Assembly (NCBI RefSeq): GCF_037038585.1
Contig: NC_092523.1
Coordinates: forward strand, 42,621,001 to 42,685,000
Length of the DNA stretch: 64,000 nt
Direction of reading: 5' to 3'
Source: Patagioenas fasciata
Lineage: Eukaryota > Chordata > Aves > Columbiformes > Columbidae
Both the position numbers and the translations under genes were made by a program. The notes below the pieces were generated by a model. That model had not been told where the DNA came from and did not search any database. It saw only the letters and a program-made list of their open reading frames with translations. Positions 29,911 to 48,105 of this stretch are shown here, in pieces (position 1 is the stretch's first letter; each line of letters begins with the position of its first letter).

Positions 29911-30038
29911 GGGTCCTGATCCTGTAAGCTTCAATCACACAAAATATCCTTATTCCTGTTGTTGCCCTGGGAATCAAGTGTGGACGTTCAGAGTAAGCCA
30001 GGATCCTCCCTCAGGTAAGAGCTGCAGAATCAGGCTCA
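29911..30038. mobile_element. Possible relic of an ancient amniote repeat with inverted ends
   Basis: The left end GGGTCCTGATCCTGTAAGCT and the complement of the right end (TGAGCCTGATTCTGCAGCT) align with few mismatches, enclosing about 90 bp. The ends resemble old reptile/bird interspersed elements with a CCTGATCCTG-type terminus. Age and divergence make this uncertain. Confidence 0.35.
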
Positions 30039-31879
30039 TTTTTCCTGCCAAGGCTGGTACAAGGCTTCACTTCTTTTACTGCACAGCTTAAAAAAAAACT
30101 CACATAGAAAACCAAACAGGGTTACCTTTTACTACATAGCAGAAGAAAGAGTATGTTACTAAGAAGAAAATACCTCTAGTACAACCTTAGGTGCTTAGAC
30201 TTTGGAACAAAGCAGCAGGGATGTTAGCAGTGCCTTTACAATTATTTCAAAGAGCACAACCATAACTAGGCATAGGGCCTGGATCATTGCCCTTCCTAAA
30301 AAGATCCTGAGTTTCTCTCATGCGTCACTGCAAATAGCAAAAGCTGCAGTAGTTCTCCACTTTTCGATAAATGCTCAGCACCTCGCAGAATGAAACGGAG
30401 GATTTAAATAAAACAATGAATTTGCTCTGGTTCAAACCCTGGTTAATCTTCTGCGAAAAACAGCACTTTCAGCATCCACCACTAAAGATTGTCAGGACTC
30501 ATCACATTCCCTGACATGTGATTTGGACATTACAACATGTGGCATTTTCCTCTATAAGGTTCCCTTTGTGAGGGACCGAGCACATTCTAGGAAATGACTG
30601 ACATTCACTGTAGTTTGTACGTGGATGCAATCCGTAGGAAATTTTCTGCGGTTTGTTATTGCTCATTGATATAAAGCTGGGTTCTCTTTTGCGTGAGCAA
30701 TTAAGTTTTTCAATGAGAAACCCTTTCTCATGCCCCTGACACCAAAAAGAGAAGGACCGTTTCTCTAGGAAGAGCTACAGCCCCATCTCAGATAGCACAG
30801 AGGGTTCTTATCCCTGTTTCAGCTGGCCTGACAGAAGTGCCAACAAAATGAGCTATAACAACTGTACCCTGACAGTAACACAAAGTCACAATAGCAATTG
30901 TACGTAATTCTAGAATGTAAATTACATTGTGGTGGTATATAGTTAGCTTCAGGATCACCCTTTATATCAATATGGCAAGAAACCATGAAGAAATTTTTCA
31001 AATTTCCTACATTTTCCATTTCAATGCAATGCTTTGCTACCCTACCTTCCTCTTCTGTGTTCCTTATGTCCAATATCGTATAACCTCTAGGTTTTATCAG
31101 TAGTCCTAATGCAATCAGTAAAAATCTAAGTCTCTTGAGGATGCAAAGCAAGGTTATATTCAGGTCACATAGCATAACATTGAGCACTAATTTTATAGAC
31201 CAAATCCCCACAGAAGCGATGTCTCCACCTAAAAATCCTGGACTTCCAGACCTGTTCTACAACCTACCAAGGGAAATGTGAGGCTATGACTGCAGGTGGC
31301 TTATGGTCGGGCCTCAGGTACTGAGCGGCTGTCAAGATTGAGCATTTTCGGGTATAGACATAAGTGATACTATCAAATCTGAAATTGGAAACGATGAAAA
31401 ATGCACACTCATAGGTGTGTGCCCAGCATCAAAAGGCACAGCATCGATCACATCCTCTTTTATAAAAAATGTCTCAAACCCCAGGTGCACATAACCACAT
31501 ACCCTGAGACATCTATGCAAACGCCTGTAGTGTGCCACGGTAACAGGGTTTCCAGGCAGCCTGGCCGTGTTACAAACCTCACATAGGCACATTCAGATTC
31601 GATGGTTTTTTCCACGGCAGTCTGGTTCGTGCCAGGGAACGGGGAGGCCGACGCCTTCCCTTTCAGCACATCTGCACCAGCTGCTTCCCTGCAGAGCTGA
31701 TGGGAGCGTGTACATTCCCGATTGCTGCTGCATCTTCGGATGTTTCGTTGCGATTTTAGCATAGGGCGCTAAATCCAACGACAGCGAGATGAGGGACTCA
31801 GCTTTGCGCTGAGTGCAAGGCGAACGCTGACAGCCGGTGCCTCTACCAGAGAGAATATTTTAGGGACCGCACTTCCTCA

Positions 31880-32460
31880 GTGCCACCGGACCCCAGACCC
31901 AAGGCAGCAGCCCCGCTCCGCCCCGCCGCTACCTGCCACCAGGTGCGGGCACGGCCGGGGGCCGCCCGCCGCTGCCACCGCCCCCCTTACCGGGCTCATG
32001 CTCGCCGGGGCGGTCGGACACCTCGATGACTAGCAGCTCCCGGCCCTCGGCGCTGCGCCCGACCGTGTAGATCCTGCTGATGGCCGGGCACTGCAGCCAG
32101 ACGGCCACCAGCGCCTCCCGCAGCTCGGCGTACCGGTGGTACTCGAAGGAGATGCCCTCCTCGGCGCTCAGCCGCCGCCGCCGGCTGGCCGCCAACCCCA
32201 GTCCCGGCCCGGCCGCCGGCTCCGCCGCCTGGCAGGCAGCGAGCAGCCCGCAGAGCACCAGCAGCAGCCGCAGCGCCATCCCGCTCGCCTTCCCGCGGCC
32301 GCGCAGCTGCCGCCGGTCCCGGCGGGAGGGAGGGAGGGAGGAGCGGGGGGCGGGCGGAGGGGAGGGACCGACCGCTCCGCCCGGCTCCGCGGGCCGCGGT
32401 GCGGGGAGAGACAGCGCCCCGCGGAGGGCCCCGCGGTAGCGAAGGCACCAAAGCTGTTGT
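31880..32460. promoter_or_regulatory. CPE: CpG island over CPE promoter and exon 1
   Basis: GC content rises sharply with many CpG dinucleotides, in contrast to AT-rich flanks. The segment just upstream of the ATG (32280-32450 as read on the plus strand) holds GC-box-like runs such as GGGGCGGGCGG near 32346 and a purine tract of GGGA repeats, and I see no TATA box. This fits a TATA-less CpG-island promoter transcribing leftward. The exact start site cannot be read from sequence. The upstream end of the island is abrupt, a CR1 fragment beginning near 32551. Confidence 0.75.
31991..32279 (-). CDS. CPE: Carboxypeptidase E, coding exon 1 (partial gene; the rest lies beyond the left edge)
   Basis: CPE is a zinc metallocarboxypeptidase (M14 family) of secretory granules. 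It trims C-terminal Lys/Arg from prohormone intermediates and also acts as a sorting receptor. The exon encodes 96 codons plus one base. It starts at ATG 32279 with a hydrophobic signal peptide ([18 protein letters not shown]), then a short pro-region ending in a basic RRRR cluster at residues 34-37, then the start of the mature enzyme ([36 protein letters not shown], ending HEPG), very close to mammalian CPE. The exon stops at a canonical donor (CCCG|GTAAGG), splitting the Gly codon after one base. The zinc-ligand exon (HGNE motif) is not in the window, so intron 1 must exceed 31.9 kb. The start is chosen because it gives the signal peptide directly. Other long frames across this exon are by-products of high GC. 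Confidence 0.95.
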
Positions 32461-32550
32461 CGTCAACCAGGTGCAGAAAAGCACGAGTCCGGGGTCAGGA
32501 TGTCCACTGTCGTTTTTGTTTGTTTTTATTTATTTATTTTATTTGGTGAA

Positions 32551-32735
32551 ACAGAATCATAAAATGTCCTCAGTTGGAAGGGGCACACAAGGATCATGGA
32601 GTCCAGCTCCTCTCACTGCACACGACAACCCCACAGTTCACACCATGTGTCTGAGGGCGTTGTCCAGTCTCTTCTTGAACACTGTCAGGCTTGGAGTTGT
32701 GGCTGTCTCCCTGGGGAACCTGCTCCAGCAAAATA
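32551..32735 (-). mobile_element. CR1 LINE fragment immediately upstream of CPE promoter
   Basis: The plus strand begins with a diverged form of the CR1 3' terminus (AGAATCATAAAATGTCC, then GTTGGAAGGGGC) and continues with recognisable CR1 text: a stretch about a tissue of GTCCAGCTCC, a later TTCTTGAACACTGTCAGG and CTCCCTGGGGAACCTG. This is the complement of the CR1 3' region, so the element lies on the minus strand and is heavily 5' truncated. Similarity fades after about 32735. Confidence 0.8.
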
Positions 32736-35700
32736 CTTTTATCCCACATGGCAGCAGCATTCATGAAGAGTTAACCCACTGGCAAAAACCTAAATGGACC
32801 AGGCAGACCGGTCCACAGCACCTTCAAATAGTACTACTGCAGAAGAACACAAATGTATTTGATCGACCTCTCAAGTAAAATTGTAAACAAAATAGCTCAT
32901 TATCTTTAAGGTAGCTGTGCTGCATTACAGAAGCAAAGGATAAAGGAAGACTTTCTGAGAATACTCACTTGGAGAGAAAATTCTGTTATGTTCAATTGGA
33001 ATGCTCTTGTGAGGAACCATTTGCAATATATTAATGAGTGTCTTCTAGACCACAGATACTACAGGACTTCTGAAGCCATCTGTTTTTTCAACCTGTTGTT
33101 ATAGGCATAGATGTTTAGACTACATCGAAGCAGTCTGTAAAGGACCACCAATAAAAGCAAAAGGCTAAATGCTAACGAACAACTTGCATATCAGTTTAAT
33201 TATTATTTTTAAAGGACAAAAAGCCTCACTGGAAAGTTTTGAGGGGTTAAAATTTTTGAAAAGTTTGAAAATCACACATCCAATTCAGCCTTCTACAAAT
33301 AGAATCTTGTCCCCAATAATTTAATACTTTTACCCTGATCTTCTAATCTAAAAGGTCTGTATAACATCCCTTTCTATCACCAATTTATACTGAATCAATT
33401 TTCAGGAAGATTTGTTAATAATCCTTTGTGATCCTATAGATATTTTCCTAAATTAGGTGTTGTCTAGTTCCAACAAAGAAGATAATGGAAATAACGTCTT
33501 CTAGGAGAACCTCTTCATTAGTGCTTGGTGATTTACCAGCTCAGAAACATATCTAGCATCTGAAACTCAGACTTAAAAATGCAACTATTATATATAAACA
33601 TTTATATATCTATTTGTCTATATTCACCTATACTTGTTATCTTTCAGTGTCTTGAATATTATTCCTGGATTATTTGGTGCATTTCTTCATAGCAACCAGC
33701 AAAGGTCAGCTCACCCAGATTCTCACCATCTTTCAAAGCCAACCAGGTTCAAAAGCTTCTCTGCCCAGCTTAATTCCAGGGTTATAAGAACGCAACTACG
33801 TGCAAAGGCACCTTCAGAGCACTTCTGGGAGCCTTCAGCTCTCCATTCTTACTGCCTAGAGAACTTTGGGAGACACCTATCATTACAGGGCACTTTAGCT
33901 CTGCGTTTATGACAATGCAAATTTGCTGTAAGCATTTTGCAAGACCTGGATGTAGAGAGACTGCCTTGTATGTTGTTTTCTCTTACTAAGATCACTGCTC
34001 AGATTTAGGATCACAGATTTCTGATTTCTCCCTAACAGTATGGATTATATTATGACTTCATATCATTTTAGAATTATATGTGCAACACTTTCAGAGCTCC
34101 AAAATGAACTACAAACAAAGGTAGCTGACCTAGCATTCATAAGATTCACATTCTTCATCAGTTTTGTTGGCTACATTCATCATAGGCTAAATATTTGTTG
34201 TTTTCTTCATCACTTTCTCTTGTGCCTTATACACAAAGTAAACAAACCTGCTGATGCTGTGATTTAGAATTATAGTATCATTTTCTGGGAGAACTGTCTG
34301 ATCAGTCAAAAAAACGTTTGTGAAGTGTAGCAACTCTTCTTGGCTTCCCTTCAATTTATTTGTCCAAAATACAGTGTCACTAAAAGAATAAAGTAGGCTA
34401 AGAAATCATCTATTCCTTTTCTTCTCTTCAAGGAGTGAATTCCTATTCCACTACACAAAATGTCTCACAACTAGGTCTGAATGGATTTACATTAATTTCC
34501 ATACTTATTAACTCTCCCCCCCCAAAAAAGATATATTAAGAGAATGAGTACTTATAAACACATGAACATGCACATTTTGTGTAAAACAGCAATTTATATA
34601 GTCTCAAATATTTTGAGTCCACACATACTAATTTAGTTTTAATAAGGGATTAAGAAACAACAATTTGATTCTCGGAGAGCTTAGGAGCATTTGCAGAACT
34701 GAGCGAGAGAAATAAATGGATGACTTCCTTTCTATTCAACCCCTCCTCTTACTTTCCATAGTTTGGAGAAAACAACTATTGTCACAGGCAAAGGCCAAAT
34801 TTTCTTATAATTTGGAAAAAGGGTTTGCACTTGCCATCGTTGCAGAGGAATATACTCTAACCCCAAAGGCATTCTCAGGCTATATGCATAATCAGGCTCC
34901 TGGGTATGGCCTTGTAAGCTAATAATACTAATTAAAGCAGGGAGGAGAGCTCAAGTGCTCCATGTCCAGAAAATGTCCTGATCAGCACATTTCAAATCTC
35001 TCTCTTCTGCCTGTATATTACCCTGAATAGTAGGTTATATTTCACCACCAGACACAGCCTAAATAATTTGGTAATGGCAAAAGAAACTTCATTGACATTT
35101 CTAAAGTACTTATGTACAGACAAATACATATAGAAACATACATATAATATTCATATATCTTTACATATCACTCCATTCTTTAGACCGAAACAATTTGCTG
35201 AATGTGATTCAAATTTTCAAACACTTTTGACTTGCCTGAATCTGTCTTTTTCAGCAAATAATGATTTACCAGCAAATATCTAAATAAATCTTAAAAAGAC
35301 GCAAACACAAAAAACCCTCACACTCACAGAGTTCTGCTTACAAGACTTGAGTAACTCTGCAGTTCTTCAATTTGTGTGGCAAGACAAGCCAGCTGAGGCA
35401 GCCATTTTCTTTCATAACCCAAAATGAGAACCCTAAAGCTATGACCATTGGAACAATAGAAGTCCACTAGGAACAACAGAAACCCTAAAAACATTCTATG
35501 ATAGAGATCAGATATTCACATTATGAATAAAAAAGTAACATTATGTTAATAAAAATAACATAATGTTAATAATGACACCATAGAAATCCTCAGTAAACTT
35601 CTCTGGTTTATATTTGGTAAGAAGTGAGAGGTTGCACTATCCTGCATGAGGAAGATGGTGTTTTCTAACAGAGAAATAACCAAGTAGGATGCTGAACATG

Positions 35701-38700
35701 ATGCATAAGGGAGAGGTGTCTTCAGATGAGCAAGACCAAACCACTAGTTGGTCTTTAAGACCCCCCTCTCAGGAGTGCTATCTTTGACCTGCTAATATTC
35801 TGTTTTATCACATTTTCAAGCCCTTGAACAATTCTGAAAGCCTAATTAGGGTATTAATGCAGCACAACTATTCAGAAAAAAAAAAAACAAACCTATAGAC
35901 CATATGTATCCTAAAAGATGAGGTAAAAGCTGGTAAGGGTTTCAGTCAAAAAAAATAATGATAGGAATAGAATAGCTCCAATCAATTTTAAAAAGAGAAG
36001 AGTTGATGTTGGTGTTAACAAATTATCAATCAAGTAGGCAAAGATAACTTGTGAGATGTGAGAAGCTCTTACAAAACTTACCTGAATGCTGATTACATAC
36101 ACATACCTGGCAGGTGTGGTCCCTTGAAGATTTATCTTCAAGACAGAAGCTTCTGTTACCAACATCCAAAATACCTTGCACAAAGTGGCTCTATTTCTTG
36201 GATGCTTGCAAAACAAGCTTGAGATATGGAAAGCTGCATCTTTTCAGTACCTTGAGAACAGGCTTAACATAAAGTAGGTCAAAGAAAATATAAACAAATA
36301 ATGATTTTTTTTTTTTTTAAGAATCCAAATGCAGATGAGGCAGTTACACAGGAGGATACAGAAAGGGAAAAGAAAAAAAAAAACACCTTCCAGTTACATA
36401 TTGCAAGGCTCAATCTTTTACTGTCTCCACGTGTTAGATGGCTCACCCATGTTACCGAAACTCAGCCCTATGGGGTATTTAAGAACTCCCTCTGCTCTTG
36501 TTGGGGTGGTGAACATCCTATAGACGTAACAATTCTGTGTGGAGCCTCTTCATAGACTGTGGCTTAGATTTCATACAAAACATACCTGACATTCGTACTT
36601 ACACATTGCATAGCTACACAACTGGCAGTGGCTTATTTCCACCCCTTGTTTCAAACCGCAGGAGCAATCACTGCTCCTGGGGCTATACAAGGTCCTGCAT
36701 ATTGAACTGCAAATTCTGTTTCTGAGAGCCAGCGAACACTCTCCTAGGGAAACGACCATGCAGTATCATTGCGAGAGTGTGCAAATTTGGCTTACAGGAT
36801 TGCTTTTTTTAAAAATGGCAGGTCATTATCTAACAGGAGTGTTCTTCTCATCTTCCACAGGGATTGATATTTGAAGTCGCGGGGCTAATTTATTCAGTGA
36901 TGACATAAATGTGAATCAAAACTGATTACAATTTGTGGATGACAAAGAATGGTGAATAATAAGGATATAGCAGCTCTGGAATGTGATCTAGATTACTTGG
37001 TAAATCAAGCACATTCAAATATTTCAGAGCAGCAAATTGCAAATTATACTTAAGAGCAAGAAATATAAAACAGTCTGCCAAACTGTATTGCTAGAAGCAT
37101 CGAAAGATCACAATAGTTGGGTAACTTGACTATATTTTCCAGTGCAATGCTGCAGAACAGCTATTTTTATCTTAGCATGTTTAGACAGAAGGACAATGGT
37201 GAAGAGGAAGGATGTGATTGTACTACCAAGGTGGTATTAGAGAGAATGATCTGGACATGCACTTCTGACACAGCTGAAACAAGACATGGAAAATCCAGAG
37301 ACAAGACACAGAAGTGATTAGAAAAATAAAGGAAACGCCTTACCGCAGAAGGACATGATATAATCCAGTTAGCCGGTGAAAAATACAATTGAAAAGCAAT
37401 TTGACTGCAGTGTTCATTACCTTCACAAACAGAAAATTATAGCAAGAACCAATAGTAAAAAGCTGTCTCCTCCCTGGACCTGCCAGTTACATGTTCCAAT
37501 GGCTGAGATTTACCAAAGGCTGCAGCTGAGAGAGGCAGCAGTGGTGGGATGGAGATTTGAAGGCCATGAACCAGACACTGTAGTTAGCAACAACTTATCT
37601 GTAGCCATAATGTAGGTTTCAATAATATAATTTTTCAATAAAAATAAACGTGGAAAATCTAGAAACATAGCACACATTTCTTTAAAATTATCTTAAAACA
37701 CTCAGCGGTCATTTACTATTAACTCAGTGAGGAAAATACATAACAATCTACAAATATAGCATCAATCATTATTTTCTGGCAAGCTGTGCTGTAGTGCAAT
37801 ATAAACCTCCTCATTTAGTATTTCATATTAGCAGCCAAAAGCAGTTGATTATTTTGCAATCCTAATCTCAACAATTTATTATAATTTTCAAGTTTCCACA
37901 GGTTTTTTTTTGACACAAAACCCAAGAAACTAATTCATTGCTTTCACAGGACTTCACGATTTGTCTTCTCCAAAAGAACAGTACAAGCTGTTATTGCCCA
38001 CAGATGAGCCTTACTTAAACTAAACTGGACTTTCAGGAAAAGATTGACTTGTGGAAAATGTCGCTCTCCCACTTATTCTCCTATCTACCACTTTTAATTT
38101 TGTCACCTTGCTAAAGAGGATAAAGGATGACAGATTGTGTAAGGTTGTGTTGTGCCTTGTGAACAGCCAAAAACTGTCACCCATATGTTATTTTTGTTTT
38201 TTCAATTGGACAAAACCATCTTACTTTTCAATACTATGCATATTCTATAGTCTCTCTTTCTAAATAGGTAAAATAAATAAATAAATAAAATCAAGGACGT
38301 CTTACTTAATAAAGGCCTAAAATCTCAAAAATGTAATTGCCTAATATAGTTCTTGATATGCACAAAAGATACATAGTAATGAGGTAGGGCACTTAGTAGA
38401 CAGCATCATTTTCAGTAATAAATACAAGGTTCTGCATTTGAAAAGGTGGTGGGGTGGTGATAAAATGCAGGTCTACCTGAGTCCTGCAACAAAAACCTGT
38501 GGTTCCTGTGTTGAGAGAGGTCCAGTGGGCACATTTTTCCAGAAAAACAAAATTAATAAAGCACAACTTGCATAATTCTCTAGGGATTTGTTAAAGAAAG
38601 GATCAAAAGCAATGATGTGATCACATTGTACACTAAGTATATACATAAAATAACACAAAAAACTGAAATAGCATCAGGTGTCAGAAAAATATGGATTCAA

Positions 38701-40084
38701 GTCATGAAGAAAACAAACAAAAAACTAACAAACCATAACACAAACAACAACATGCATGCTACCTAAAAAGAGGGCATAAGTAATGTGTTAAACGTACATT
38801 CCTTATTTTCAAAACCTCTTGAAGAATGGAATATACATTGGAACTTCTAAAGTCACCCTAACAAACCTGTAGTGTTCCAACTGAGCTCTCCAGTAGCTGG
38901 AGACACCAAGCTTTTACAAATGCCTTTACTGGAGTATTTAAGCAAATGGCTCACAGTTGTACAGAATTTTTGCAACGGTCCATGCCCAGGCACAAGCCAG
39001 TGGCATGAGAACCAGTGAATGGAATCGTATACACAGGGAAAATCCAGAGCACTGAAAGCTCCTTGTGTTTATAGCCCAGGGGTTCTGTAAAATAAAGCTA
39101 AGTATAGTTGCAGCTGGAGGAAGAAAGTGGGAGTTGACAACACAAGGTGGATAATGGCCATCTTTGAAATCTAATTAAAGAGGTCACTCCACCATGGAGA
39201 GTTCAGGCTGGCAGTGCATATGAATTCAGGAAGTCTTGAGCACCAGCCTCTGATAAAAAATGAACAATATGGGGATTTCACAGCTGCCATTCACCCATCA
39301 CATCACAGTCAAATATTTTACTTACTTTTAGAGAGTAGGGGAGGAACACCAAATTTCAATGGGGACACAGATACAGAAGTAAAAGCTTCTACAAAACACT
39401 TGCAGAAGAGGCATCTGAACCACTCCCACATCTCAAATAATATTTGAATCACTCTGAATGTCATTAACGCCTTGGATTTTTGTTAGAGGCCTGATCTCAT
39501 CTGAACTTTTTTAGGAATACCTGTTGTAAGGATTACACCATGTAATGTTGAATATGAAGCAGTATGAAAATTTAGGTGGTCTTGAGTAAGGAAAACACTG
39601 TAAGCCTCTCCAGAGGACCTACAGGGTAGATGAAGTCTGAAGAGCAGCTGACATTAAAATACAAAGTGAAAGGTCTTCATAAGGGTATAAGCCCTTCTTA
39701 AATACTTCCACTGTTATTTCCTGTGCAACAGACAAATATTTAGATTCAAAAATATTAGACGACTGCTTCTATTACTAGTACAAATCAGGTTGTAGATTTT
39801 GAGATTCTAGTTTGTGAAAGCTGTAGTTTGAGAATGTACTCGGCCCAAAAGTTGTTGCTATACAATGTAGCTACATATCCAAGTCCTTCAAAACACAAAC
39901 CAGCAGAATTTACAAATGTTCTCCATTTCTTACTGCTGTCTTTGCAAGTAGTTTAATAGATAAAACTGTTGGAGACCATACTGACAGAAATAATGCTTCT
40001 TCATTAAAGAGATGAACAGAGTAAGATGCTTTATCCTACATGTTCTTTATCACAGCCTTGTATTAAAAAAATATGAAAGGTATA
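32736..40084. other. Intergenic region between CPE promoter and MSMO1 3' end
   Basis: I see no supportable gene. The sequence is AT-rich with short random frames on both strands. It holds an (AAAT)n run at about 38271-38290, an A/C-rich tract at about 38708-38752, a pair of tandem near-palindromes at 35536-35573, and poly-A/T runs near 35876 and 36305. No CR1 or long terminal repeat was recognised. Because CPE is transcribed leftward from 32.3 kb, this stretch is its distal upstream region. Confidence 0.6.
38271..38290 (+). repeat. (AAAT)n microsatellite
   Basis: Four to five AAAT units in the CPE-MSMO1 intergenic stretch. Confidence 0.85.
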
Positions 40085-40842
40085 ATAGACGCATCAAATC
40101 AAATCACATTTATTTCATCAGTCACAAGTGCAAATATAGCAACAAGTCAGTTCAGCAAATTACAACACACAGAGGAAAATGTAATGTAAATGCTAAGAAC
40201 ACTGACAGACCAACTTCAAAAGAGCAGCAAGTTTCTTCAAATAAAAATTTCTATTCTTTTTACCTGTAATCTAAAATAACATAATAAATCTAGATCAGGA
40301 ATGTCTCTAACTCATGTTTAGCCAGATATTCTGTTATTAACAGTTTGCATTATTCAGTGTGCAAACGGCCTGCCCAAGCTTCCTATTAACAGATGTTTTG
40401 GTTTTAAGCAACTTTTATCCAATATTTAAATAAAACAGTGCTGATACCTCTTACTGTGTTATTTCATATTACAAATTTAAGAATATATATTTTAAAAAAA
40501 CTAACTCCAGTTTCATTGTACATATATAATTCTACCTGGATCAAAGGTGGGCAACATTAAAGATAAAATTGCAATATTTTTTCTCAAAAAAAAATTGATA
40601 GACAGAACTCGATCTCTGGTTTTTGCACCATCTTTGAATCTGTAGTTAAAAAATATGCAGTACTTATGTAGAAAATAGAAAGTATTCCCATTAGGGAGAT
40701 ACTGCAGTGTAATTAGCTGTTTTTCCCTACCACTTAGTAGCCAAGGAACAAGATTTATGCTTAACATCCAATCACTATTTTGCTTTACAGAAAAGCAAAA
40801 ATTGACTAACAGCATAAGCATCAGAGTTTTTACACTGGAAAA
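40085..40842 (-). other. MSMO1: MSMO1 3' UTR (approximate)
   Basis: AT-rich sequence follows the stop. The best downstream AATAAA on the minus strand is at 40109-40114 (read as TTTATT on plus), which would give a 3' UTR of roughly 730-760 bases. This is a length-plausible guess, not a mapped end. Confidence 0.45.
40109..40114 (-). terminator. MSMO1: Candidate MSMO1 polyadenylation signal AATAAA
   Basis: This is a perfect hexamer on the minus strand about 730 bases after the stop codon. No better hexamer was seen between it and the stop. The cleavage site would fall 10-30 bases to the left. Confidence 0.4.
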
Positions 40843-47069
<6,227 letters not shown>

Positions 47070-47594
47070 TGCTCAAACATAAAGCATCACAATTACAGTT
47101 CTTCTACAGTTGTCTATAAGTAACCTGAAAATTTTGAGAAAAGCAAAACAAAACAGTGGTTAATCTTCAAACAAAAAACATTACTTTAAAACTAGGTAAC
47201 AACTAAGGTAAAAACAGGGAAGGCAATGAGCTCTCAAATTTTGAGATTAGTTTAAGGGAGCAGAAAGATAAAGAAATATTAATTATTACCCAACTATTAT
47301 TTCAAATTTTTTGCAGGATAATTATATTCTGTACTAAAAGAGTACAGAAGGGTTCAAACCAGATTTAGAAATTAAATTAACCATGATATCCCAGTCTCAT
47401 TCTTCTCATAGTCATGAGCCAGAATGCATGCAAATTACATCAACACAGCAGTCTGCCTTTAAACTGCAGCTGGCTTGAGGCAATCTACCTTTTCATAAGT
47501 AAGGGAGTTTTCATCATAGCTCCCCAAAGCATACAGGCAGCATTCTTGCAGGTGCCCAGAACTTCTGCGATTTCCACGGAGTAGGCTCCTTGTT

Positions 47595-48025
47595 GGTTCC
47601 AGACGGGACCTTTAAAGCTCATTTAGTCCACCCCCCTGCCCTGGTCACTAGAGCAGGTTGCTCAATATCCAACCTGGCCTTGAACTCTTCCAGATGTGAG
47701 GTATCCACAGCTTCTCTGTGCAGCCTGTTCCAGTGTCTTACTGCCCTCACTGGAGAAAGTGTTGTCCTTACCTCTAACCTAAACCTACCCCTTTTCAGTT
47801 TAAAACCATTGCCCCTCGTCTTGTTGCTACAGGCCCTGGCAAAAAGTCTCTCTCCATCTTTCTTATAAAGCACCCTTTCATATACTGAAACGCCGCAGTT
47901 AGGGGCCCTCACCTTCTCCAGGTTAAACAACCCCAACTCTCACAGGCTCTCCCCATAGGCAATGTGCCCTCTGATCATTTTTGTGACCCTCCTTTGGACC
48001 CCCTCCAACAGGTCCATCTTCCACT
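47595..48025 (-). mobile_element. CR1 LINE fragment, minus strand
   Basis: The minus-strand sequence matches the 3' part of CR1, including the C-terminal end of its second reading frame. A 105-residue frame (47936-47619) reads KKDGERLFARACSNKTRGN, then NGFKLKRGRFRLEVRTTLS, HWNRLHREAVDT and LEEFKARLD. This is the usual CR1 ORF2 tail seen scattered through bird genomes. It is a truncated retrotransposon remnant, not a host gene. Its 3' end lacks the terminal ATTCTATG repeats. Confidence 0.9.
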
Positions 48026-48105
48026 CTAAAACATCTGCACAGTTCACAGGCCAGAAGACGTTCGTTAGTCCCTAGTCAATACACACAGACTAAGTCTAAC
48101 GTAAA

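Larger units (their letters stand above)
1..31990 (-). other. CPE: CPE intron 1 (5' part), no exons found
   Basis: This stretch follows the CPE exon 1 donor and runs off the left edge. I looked on the minus strand for the next CPE exon, which should carry the conserved IGNMHGNEA motif, and did not find it. A very long first intron is usual for this gene. Open frames here are short, lack family similarity and have no codon bias or consistent splice context. The content is AT-rich unique sequence, homopolymer and A/C-rich tracts, two short CR1 pieces, one recent direct duplication and a probable relic mobile element, listed separately. GC-richer blocks near 640-900, 8260-8540, 11240-11480, 25500-25830 and 27180-27530 have no identifiable product. 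Confidence 0.8.

Noticed and set aside
30429-30439. GGTTCAAACCC, resembling a tRNA internal B box
   Set aside because: No A box at the right distance upstream and no cloverleaf pairing around it, so not a tRNA or tRNA-derived SINE.
31996-32549. Long alternative frames over CPE exon 1 (both strands)
   Set aside because: They arise from the stop-poor CpG island. Only the 32279-31991 frame matches CPE and ends at a proper donor.
47619-47936. 105-codon minus-strand frame as a host protein gene
   Set aside because: Its residues (RTRGNGFKLK-like and HWNRL...FKARLD) are the CR1 ORF2 C-terminal tail. It is a truncated retrotransposon piece often mis-annotated as a gene in birds.
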